Positions 1-4,968 of a stretch of 5,987 bases of DNA are shown piece by piece. The notes under the pieces were generated by a model that was given only the letters and a program-made list of their open reading frames with translations, had not been told where the DNA came from and made no database searches. Each line of letters opens with the position of its first letter. Position 1 is the first letter of the stretch. Origin of the DNA: Pseudomonadota bacterium (GTDB lineage: Bacteria > Pseudomonadota > Alphaproteobacteria > Rhizobiales > Beijerinckiaceae). The stretch covers positions 1 through 5,987 of the forward strand of contig JAEXUU010000897.1 of assembly GCA_023452965.1 (NCBI GenBank), read 5' to 3'. The position numbers were made by a program, and so were the translations under genes.

Positions 1-249
1 GGCCTCGCCGGCCTGCGCGGCGGCCGCGCCGCTGCCCAGGCCCTTCACGGTGATCGTCTCGCCAGCGGCGACGTCGCGATCGGCCGCCCAGGTCCAGCGC
101 GTTCCGCTGCCTTCGCCAAGTTCGGCACCGTCCTGCCTGATGTTGATGATGTCGCCCTGGAGGACGGGTTCGAGGACCCTGACAGTCACGCTGCCACCGG
201 CATCAGGGCTGAAACCGATATAGCTGACCGAACCGACGGGGCGAGCCAT
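1..249 (-). CDS. N-terminal part of an unrecognised beta-rich protein, possible type I secretion substrate (runs off left edge)
   Basis: The frame is open for 83 codons from an ATG at 249 to the window edge with no stop. A good ribosome binding site, AAGGA on the minus strand (258-262), lies 8 nt before the ATG and decides the start. The protein begins MARPVGSVSYIGFSP and continues with alternating hydrophobic and polar residues, Gly, Asp and Thr, then an Ala/Gly-rich stretch at the edge. This suggests beta strands, such as an immunoglobulin-like or repeat domain. There is no hydrophobic signal peptide and no membrane segment. I do not recognise the family. It is divergent from the type I secretion operon at 567-3738. 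The missing signal peptide plus that neighbour make a secreted type I substrate possible, but this is inference from context. The C-terminus, where such a signal would lie, is outside the window. Confidence 0.7.
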   Translation of the reverse strand, partial: MARPVGSVSYIGFSPDAGGSVTVRVLEPVLQGDIINIRQDGAELGEGSGTRWTWAADRDVAAGETITVKGLGSGAAAAQAGEA

Positions 250-257
250 GATGATAT

Positions 258-262
258 TCCTT
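258..262 (-). promoter_or_regulatory. Shine-Dalgarno site of the left-edge gene
   Basis: The minus strand reads AAGGA here, 8 nt before the ATG at 249. This is the strongest ribosome binding site in the left half of the window and supports a real gene on the minus strand. Confidence 0.6.
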
Positions 263-370
263 GCGTCAAATGAGAAGCGGCGCCCGCGACAAGGCGGGGC
301 GATGCCAGGTCGATCCGAGCCTCGGCGCGCGTTAATGACTTGGTAAGAATGACAGTGATTTTACGGTTTC

Positions 371-378
371 TTAACCAT
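371..378 (+). promoter_or_regulatory. TTAACCAT, possible CtrA half-site
   Basis: TTAACCAT matches the half-site known for the alphaproteobacterial response regulator CtrA. Further left, TTAA at 332-335 is followed after 7 nt by GTAAG, a poor match to the full site TTAA-N7-TTAAC. An 8-mer can occur by chance, so this is a candidate only. It lies between the two divergent starts and could serve either gene. Confidence 0.2.
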
Positions 379-541
379 GCGCGATTTTCGCTCGGGCAAG
401 GCGGCTGCATTACTTGCCGGCTAGCAATTGAGCCTGTCGGGTATTCGGCGAAGCCTCGCGCCTCTGCGGGAGAGCTTCACCGCACTGTCACATCCCACCC
501 CTATCGCTTCGCGCCGCCCATGCCGGGAGCCCGCCTCGTCG

Positions 542-553
542 CCGGGATCCCGG
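542..553. repeat. 12-bp perfect palindrome before the ABC transporter start
   Basis: CCGGGATCCCGG is a perfect palindrome ending 13 nt before the GTG at 567. Its right edge overlaps GGAAAG (552-557), the likely ribosome binding sequence for that start. It could be an operator or affect translation. In such a GC-rich genome it may also be chance. Confidence 0.3.
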
Positions 554-566
554 AAAGCCAAGGCGC

Positions 567-2390
567 GTGAATGCTCGCCCCGGAAGCGGCCGGGGAGCCC
601 GCTCGCGCGCTCGTCCAGTATCGTTACGCGTTCCGGGGAAACCGCCCTTGCTCCCAAGATCTCAGAAGAACGCGGCCAGCGAAGCGCTGGCCTCATGCCG
701 TTCGGCTTTCCTCGCAGTGGCCCTGTTCTCGGCGATCGTGAACGTGCTGATGCTGACGGGCTCGATCTATATGCTGCAGGTCTATGACCGCGTGCTGCCG
801 TCGCGGAGCATCCCGACGCTGGTCGCGCTCTCGATCATCGTGGCGGCGCTCTATATCCTGCTCGGCGTGTTCGACTGGCTGCGCCAGCGCATCCTCACCC
901 GCATCGGCGCGGAGCTCGACCGCAAGCTCGGCGGCCCGGTGCTGGCCGCGATCGTCCAGGGCCAGGTGCGCGGCGCCCCCACCGGCACCCAGCCCTCGCG
1001 CGATCTCGACAGCGTCCGCAGCTTTCTCTCGGGCCTCGGTCCGACGGCGCTGTTCGATCTGCCCTGGATGCCGCTCTACGGCGCGCTCTGCTTCATCCTG
1101 CACCCTTATCTCGGCTGGACGCTGGTCGCGGGCGGGGTGATCCTGATCGCCCTCGCGCTGCTGACCGAGTTCGCCTCGCGCCGGCCGAGCGCAGAACTCT
1201 CGCGTACCGCGGCCGAACGCGCGACGCTGATCGAGGCTTCGCGGCGCAACGCAGAGGCGGTGACGGCGCTCGGCATGGGCGGCCGGATGGGGCGCCTGTT
1301 CGAGCGGACCAACGACCGCCATGTCGCGGCGAACCTCGGCGCCGCCGACATCACCAACGGCCTCGGCGGCGTCTCGAAGGTGATCCGCTTCATGCTCCAG
1401 TCGGCGATGCTCGGGGTGGGCGCCTGGCTGGTGATGCACGACCAGGCCTCCTCGGGCGTGATGATCGCCGCATCGGTGCTCAGCAGCCGGGCGCTGGCGC
1501 CGATCGAGCTGGCGATCGGCAGCTGGCGTCCGTTCATCGGCGCGCGCCAGGCCTGGGGCCGGCTGCGCACTGTGCTGACCGAAGGACCCGCCGCCCCGTC
1601 GGTTGCGCCGGAGTCGCCGATGCGGAGCGTCGCGCTCGAACATCTCGCGGTGGCTCCTCCGGGCAGCGCGACGCTGACGGTGAAGGACATCGCCTTCACG
1701 CTCGAAGCCGGCCAGGGCCTCGCCGTGATCGGCCCTTCCGCCTCGGGCAAGTCGTCGCTGGCGCGCGCGCTCGTCGGCGTCTGGCCTGTGGCACGCGGCA
1801 GCCTGCGCCTCGATGGCGCGACGCTCGAACAATGGCCGGAGGAGCAGCGCGGCGCGATCATCGGCTACATGCCGCAGGACGTGCAGCTCTTCGCCGGAAC
1901 CGTCGCCGAGAACATCGCGCGCTTCGACCCTGCAATGACCGACGAGGCGGTCCGCGGCGCCGCCAAGGCCGCCGGCGCCTACGAGCTGATCCTCGGACTG
2001 CCCAAGGGATTCGAAACCCCGATCGGCGAGGCCGGCGGGACGCTTTCGGGCGGGCAGCGCCAGCGCATCGCCCTGGCGCGGGCTCTCTACCGCGATCCCT
2101 TCCTCGTCGTCCTCGACGAGCCCAATGCAAGCCTCGATGCCGATGGCGACGCCGCCCTGACCGCCGCGATCGCCGGCGTGCGGGCCCGCGGCGGCATCGT
2201 CGTGGTCATCGCCCATCGCCCATCGGCGCTGGCGGGCATCGACCTCGTGCTGATCATGGCCGAGGGGCAGGCGCAGGCCTTCGGCCCGAAGGAGGAAGTC
2301 CTGCGCAAGAGCCTCGCGGCAAAGCCCGGCAGCGCCGCGGCGGTACATTCCAACCCCAGGATCGTGGTGGCGGCCGATGCGCGCGGTTAA
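567..2390 (+). CDS. prtD: Type I secretion ABC transporter, PrtD-like permease/ATPase
   Basis: This inner-membrane exporter subunit couples ATP hydrolysis to movement of an unfolded substrate from the cytoplasm through a periplasmic adaptor and a TolC-like channel. Numbering is from the GTG at 567. The membrane domain (about 44-330) starts with the PrtD-type segment around 47-67, the stretch YMLQVYDRVLPSRS (68-81), a second segment around 83-100 and further hydrophobic segments. The ATPase domain has Walker A GPSASGKSS (389-397), Q-loop Q437, signature LSGGQRQR (493-500), Walker B FLVVLDEP (512-519, catalytic Glu518) and H-loop His550, so it looks active. There is no N-terminal C39 peptidase-like domain, as is usual for PrtD. 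At 607 aa it is slightly long. A TTG at 648, preceded by GGGGAA with 7 nt spacing, gives 580 aa, nearer the family length. Codons 567-647 have unusual use (tta, gta, cca), so 648 may be the true start. It overlaps the adaptor gene by 14 nt. The symbol marks family only. Confidence 0.93.
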   Translation: MNARPGSGRGARSRARPVSLRVPGKPPLLPRSQKNAASEALASCRSAFLAVALFSAIVNVLMLTGSIYMLQVYDRVLPSRSIPTLVALSIIVAALYILLGVFDWLRQRILTRIGAELDRKLGGPVLAAIVQGQVRGAPTGTQPSRDLDSVRSFLSGLGPTALFDLPWMPLYGALCFILHPYLGWTLVAGGVILIALALLTEFASRRPSAELSRTAAERATLIEASRRNAEAVTALGMGGRMGRLFERTNDRHVAANLGAADITNGLGGVSKVIRFMLQSAMLGVGAWLVMHDQASSGVMIAASVLSSRALAPIELAIGSWRPFIGARQAWGRLRTVLTEGPAAPSVAPESPMRSVALEHLAVAPPGSATLTVKDIAFTLEAGQGLAVIGPSASGKSSLARALVGVWPVARGSLRLDGATLEQWPEEQRGAIIGYMPQDVQLFAGTVAENIARFDPAMTDEAVRGAAKAAGAYELILGLPKGFETPIGEAGGTLSGGQRQRIALARALYRDPFLVVLDEPNASLDADGDAALTAAIAGVRARGGIVVVIAHRPSALAGIDLVLIMAEGQAQAFGPKEEVLRKSLAAKPGSAAAVHSNPRIVVAADARG

Positions 2391-3738
2391 CGAGAACAAG
2401 GCTGGCGGCAGTCTCCCGCTCGCGGGCGCCGCCCCCGATGGCAAGCGGCCGAATCCGCGCCGCGACATCCGCCGCGCCACATTGCTCGGCGTCGCCACCG
2501 CCGCCGTGCTGTGCGGCACGGTCGGGCTCTGGGCCGCCACGGCGCCGCTCTCCGGGGCGGTGATCGCCTCCGGCAAGGTCGTGGTCGAGAGCAATGTCCG
2601 TCGCGTGCAGCATCCGGCCGGCGGCGTCGTCGCCGAAATCCGGGTCAAGGAGGGCGACCGCGTCAAGGCGGGCGACGTGCTCGTGCGTCTCGACGAGACC
2701 AATGCCCGCGCCAGCCTCACGCTGATCGAGATCGAGCTGCTGCGCTTCCAGGCCCGCAAGGCCCGGCTCGAGGCCGAGCGCGACGGCCTGCCCGAACTCG
2801 AACTGCCCGCCGCCCTGCGCGATCGCGGCGAGGACACCGCCGTGGCGCAGGCGGTGGCGGCCGAAACGCGGCTGTTCCGCACCCGGCGCGCCGCCGCCGA
2901 CGTGCAGCGCTCGCAGTTCCGCGAGCGAATCGCGCAGTCGCACGAGGAGATCAAGGGCCTCGCCGCGCAGATCGAGGCGAGGCAGGTCCAGGCCAAGCTG
3001 ATCGGGCAGGAACTCGACGGCGTGCAGAAGCTCTACGACCAGAGCCTGGTGGCGCTGTCGCGGCTGACGGCGCTGCAGCGCGAGGCCTCCCGCCTCGTCG
3101 GCGAGCGCGGCAGCCTGACCTCCGACACCGCAAGGGTGAAGGGACGCATTGCCGAAGTCGAGCTGCAGATCGTCCAGATCGACGAGGATCTGCGCCGCGA
3201 GGTCACGACGGAGCTGCGCGACGTCGACGGCAAGATCGCCGACCTCACCGAGCGCCGCGTCGCGGCGCGCGCCCAGCTCGACCGCATCGAGATGCGCGCG
3301 CCGCAGGACGGCGTCGTCCATCAGCAGGTCGTGCACACCATCGGCGGCGTGATCGGCCCCGCCGAGCAGATCATGCTGATCGTGCCGGAAGCCGACGGGC
3401 TCGTCGCCGAGGCGCGGGTCGAGCCGACGATGATCGACCGCCTGCATGTCGGCCAGCCCGCGATGCTGCGCTTCCCGGCCTTCGACAGCGCCACAACGCC
3501 GGATCTGAAGGGCCGGCTGATCCATGTCTCGGCCGATGCCAGCACCGACCAGCAGACCGGCGCCTCGTTCTATACGGTGCGCGTGGCGCTCGACCGGGCC
3601 GAGACGAACCGCCTCGACGGCAAGGTCCTGCTTCCGGGGATGCCGGTCGAGACCTTCATCCAGACCGGGACGCGCACCGCCTTCGCCTATCTGGCCAAGC
3701 CGTTCCAGGACCAGATCGCGCGCAGCTTCCGCCACTAG
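2377..3738 (+). CDS. HlyD/PrtE-family periplasmic adaptor of the type I secretion system
   Basis: This 453-aa membrane fusion protein links the ABC transporter to an outer membrane channel. A short cytoplasmic N-terminus is followed by one membrane segment (about 35-56), then the first lipoyl/barrel half, with QHPAGGVVAEIRV at 78-90 and the turn EGDRVKAGDVLVRLD at 92-106. A long charged coiled-coil hairpin spans about 110-300 and is rich in Glu, Arg, Gln and Leu. The second lipoyl half follows (RAPQDGVV, near 307-314), then beta-barrel sequence and the typical end: LPGMPVETFIQTG at 419-431 and YLAKPFQDQIARSFRH to the stop. The protein looks complete. The ATG lies 14 nt inside the end of the ABC gene, with only a weak GGTGG ribosome binding site (2366-2370), so translational coupling is likely. 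The outer membrane partner is not in the window and may be encoded elsewhere, as is common. Confidence 0.93.
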   Translation: MRAVNENKAGGSLPLAGAAPDGKRPNPRRDIRRATLLGVATAAVLCGTVGLWAATAPLSGAVIASGKVVVESNVRRVQHPAGGVVAEIRVKEGDRVKAGDVLVRLDETNARASLTLIEIELLRFQARKARLEAERDGLPELELPAALRDRGEDTAVAQAVAAETRLFRTRRAAADVQRSQFRERIAQSHEEIKGLAAQIEARQVQAKLIGQELDGVQKLYDQSLVALSRLTALQREASRLVGERGSLTSDTARVKGRIAEVELQIVQIDEDLRREVTTELRDVDGKIADLTERRVAARAQLDRIEMRAPQDGVVHQQVVHTIGGVIGPAEQIMLIVPEADGLVAEARVEPTMIDRLHVGQPAMLRFPAFDSATTPDLKGRLIHVSADASTDQQTGASFYTVRVALDRAETNRLDGKVLLPGMPVETFIQTGTRTAFAYLAKPFQDQIARSFRH

Positions 3739-3762
3739 CCAGCGGAATTTCGTTGGAAACGC

Positions 3763-3793
3763 GCCGTTCAGGCCGCCTCGGGGCCTGAACGGC
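3763..3793. terminator. Hairpin at the convergent junction, possible bidirectional terminator
   Basis: GCCGTTCAGGCC (3763-3774) pairs perfectly with GGCCTGAACGGC (3782-3793), a 12-bp stem with a 7-nt loop. It sits 24 nt after the adaptor stop and includes the LysR stop codon (3768-3770, minus strand), so the left arm spans the last LysR codon, its stop and a few bases beyond. No T run follows on the plus strand. On the minus strand GCGTTTCC follows, a weak T tract. It therefore resembles a factor-assisted or weak intrinsic terminator. The stem and symmetry are certain; the function is inferred from position. Confidence 0.55.
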
Positions 3794-4673
3794 CGATCGC
3801 ATCGGCCGGCTGGAACGCGTCGGCGGCACAGCGCAGGAAATCGGCGATCATCGGCGTGCGGCGCCTTTCGCCGAGGCAGACGACATATTCGTTGATGGCG
3901 ATGCCGGCGTCCTGCAGCGGCAGATAGCGCAGGCGACTATCGTAGCCGAATTCGAGGTCGGCGATCGCGCCGAGACCGAAGCCGGCGGCGACGGTCTCGC
4001 GAACGCCGTCCCGCGTCGAAACCTCGATCACCTCGCCGAGGGTGACGCTATGGGCGCTGAGGTTCTGCTCGAACACCTCCCGCGTGCGGGAGCCGCGCTC
4101 GCGCAGCACGAAGGGCAACCCGTGCAGCTCCCGCACGGCGATGGCGCGACGCTGCGCCCAGGGATGGTCCTCCGGCATGCAGATGCCGACCTTCATGCTG
4201 GTCAAAGGTTGGACATGGAAGCGGCTGTCCTGCGGCATCTGCGCGGTAATGCCGACATCGGCCCGGTACTGGACGACCTGCTCGATCACGCTGTCGGAAT
4301 TCTGCAGCTGGATCGAGAACATCAGCTTGGGCCGCCGCCGGCGCAGCGCGCTGAGGATCGGCAGGGAATGCACGGTGCCGTCCGAGGCAAGCCGCAGCCG
4401 GCCGCCCTCCGCCTTTCGGCTCTTGAGCATGCGCCCGGCTTCCGACAACGCGGAGAACAGGCGCGAGGTGACCTGGAAGAGCGCCTCGCCATCCTCGGTC
4501 AGCGTCGCGCCGCGTGGACCGCGCTCGAACAGCACGACACCAGAGATCGCTTCGAGCTGGCGGACCTGCCCCGACAAGGTCGACTGGCTGACCGACATCT
4601 CGCGCGCGGCCTGGGAGTAGCCGCCGGCGGTCGCGACGAAATGGAAAGCCCGAAGCTGCGTGACCGATGCCAT
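3768..4673 (-). CDS. LysR-type transcriptional regulator
   Basis: At 301 aa this has the usual family length. It opens MASVTQLRAFHFVATAGGYS and carries the N-terminal winged helix-turn-helix (about 4-62), with the recognition region SQSTLSGQVRQLE at 29-41, LFERGPRG at 48-55 and TLTEDGEAL at 57-65. A linker helix (about 63-88) leads to the two-lobe effector-binding domain (about 92-290), which should bind a small co-inducer. The start at 4673 fits the family N-terminus; the ribosome binding site is weak. Blocks such as YRADVGITAQ and VRETVAAGFGLGAIADLEFG recall, from memory, the aminoethylphosphonate-associated LysR group (TIGR03339), but no phosphonate gene is visible, so the effector is unknown. 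It is convergent with the secretion operon and divergent from the phosphoesterase gene, the classic position of a LysR protein relative to its target. Autoregulation from the shared 4674-4968 region is likely. Confidence 0.93.
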   Translation of the reverse strand: MASVTQLRAFHFVATAGGYSQAAREMSVSQSTLSGQVRQLEAISGVVLFERGPRGATLTEDGEALFQVTSRLFSALSEAGRMLKSRKAEGGRLRLASDGTVHSLPILSALRRRRPKLMFSIQLQNSDSVIEQVVQYRADVGITAQMPQDSRFHVQPLTSMKVGICMPEDHPWAQRRAIAVRELHGLPFVLRERGSRTREVFEQNLSAHSVTLGEVIEVSTRDGVRETVAAGFGLGAIADLEFGYDSRLRYLPLQDAGIAINEYVVCLGERRRTPMIADFLRCAADAFQPADAIGRSGPEAA

Positions 4674-4823
4674 GCTCTCAACTCACGCCGTTGGGCCCGG
4701 ACCTCTAGCGGCGCCGCAATGCGGATTTGTGACAGCGTGCCGGGGCTGCCGCGAAAGACTAGGTAAGTAGAGTCTCGCCACCAGCTTTGCCGGCGCAGCA
4801 GCCGTCAATAATTCGATGTGGGG

Positions 4824-4840
4824 TATCGCAACTTTCGATA
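4824..4840. promoter_or_regulatory. Candidate LysR binding site (dyad with T-N11-A core)
   Basis: TATCG-N7-CGATA is a perfect 5-bp dyad. Its core TCG-N7-CGA fits the T-N11-A pattern of LysR-type operators (T4826, A4838). It lies about midway between the two divergent starts, 128 nt before the phosphoesterase ATG. The sequence is certain; the assignment to the adjacent LysR protein is inference. Confidence 0.45.
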
Positions 4841-4852
4841 ACCTGGGTCGGT

Positions 4853-4865
4853 TCGATTTCAACGA
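4853..4865. promoter_or_regulatory. Second candidate LysR site (T-N11-A)
   Basis: TCGATTTCAACGA again has TCG-N7-CGA arms with T-N11-A spacing, 27 nt to the right of the first core. LysR tetramers usually contact a strong recognition site and a weaker activation site, and two similar dyads at this distance fit that arrangement. The 3-bp arms alone are weak evidence. Confidence 0.35.
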
Positions 4866-4907
4866 TCCGTCACATCGGGTTCCTACCGGTCTTAACTGCA
4901 ATTTCAC

Positions 4908-4936
4908 CACGTTCGGAAGCGCGGCGACCGAACGTG
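4908..4936 (+). promoter_or_regulatory. Hairpin or operator in the phosphoesterase leader
   Basis: CACGTTCGG (4908-4916) pairs perfectly with CCGAACGTG (4928-4936), a 9-bp stem around an 11-nt GC-rich loop. It ends 19 nt before the ribosome binding site (4956-4960). It could be an operator on DNA or a leader RNA structure that affects translation or stability. No T run follows, so it does not look like an intrinsic terminator. Confidence 0.4.
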
Positions 4937-4955
4937 CCGATGTTCAGACCGTAGC

Positions 4956-4960
4956 AGAGG
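4956..4960 (+). promoter_or_regulatory. Shine-Dalgarno site of the phosphoesterase gene
   Basis: AGAGG lies 8 nt before the ATG at 4969. This decides the start in favour of 4969 over an in-frame ATG at 4816, which has no comparable site. Confidence 0.6.
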
Positions 4961-4968
4961 CAAACCTC

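Larger units (their letters stand above)
250..566. promoter_or_regulatory. Divergent intergenic region between the left-edge gene and the secretion operon
   Basis: About 317 nt lie between the two divergent starts and must hold both promoters. The part around 330-380 is richer in A/T than the flanking genes and holds TTAA (332-335), GGTAAGAA (342-349) and TTCTTAACC (368-376). The last two form an inverted repeat with one bulged base. CTGTCAT lies on the minus strand at 349-355 and CTGTCAC on the plus strand at 485-491. A small inverted repeat pairs GGCAAG (395-400) with CTTGCC (413-418). A perfect palindrome covers 542-553. Short open frames here have poor codon use and no recognisable product, so I see no gene. 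I could not fix -35/-10 boxes with confidence. Confidence 0.6.
4674..4968. promoter_or_regulatory. Divergent promoter region between the LysR and phosphoesterase genes
   Basis: This 295-nt region is clearly richer in A/T than the genes around it, mostly between 4800 and 4910. It contains two T-N11-A dyads (4826-4838 and 4853-4865), TTCGAT three times in the same direction (4812, 4834, 4852), a 10-bp palindrome GCGGCGCCGC (4708-4717) near the LysR start, CTGTCAC on the minus strand (4729-4735) and a hairpin at 4908-4936. I could not assign -35/-10 boxes with confidence. A short minus-strand frame here has no recognisable product. Confidence 0.65.

Noticed and set aside
571..573. ATG at 571 as the start of the ABC transporter
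   Set aside because: It is out of frame with the conserved coding sequence.
340..787. Short plus-strand frames at 340-570 and 428-787
   Set aside because: Both overlap the promoter region or the start of the ABC gene in other frames, with no domain and no good start signal.
693..2996. Very long minus-strand open frame (767 codons) across both secretion genes
   Set aside because: It lies opposite strongly supported genes, has a biased Arg/Ala/His composition and no recognisable domain. This is the usual antisense shadow in GC-rich DNA.
2254..3735. Minus-strand open frame of 493 codons opposite the HlyD gene
   Set aside because: It is the mirror of adaptor codons, with no domain and no start signal of its own.
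2511..3788. Plus-strand open frame of 425 codons in another frame within the HlyD gene
   Set aside because: Extreme Arg/Ala composition and no domain; it is a frame-shifted shadow of the adaptor.
4683..4910. 75-codon minus-strand frame in the divergent promoter region
   Set aside because: No recognisable product, poor codon use, and it covers the regulatory dyads and the hairpin.
4816..4968. In-frame 51-codon extension of the phosphoesterase from an ATG at 4816
   Set aside because: It has no ribosome binding site, about half its codons end in A or T unlike the gene body, and it runs through the LysR-type dyads. The ATG at 4969 has AGAGG at 8 nt.
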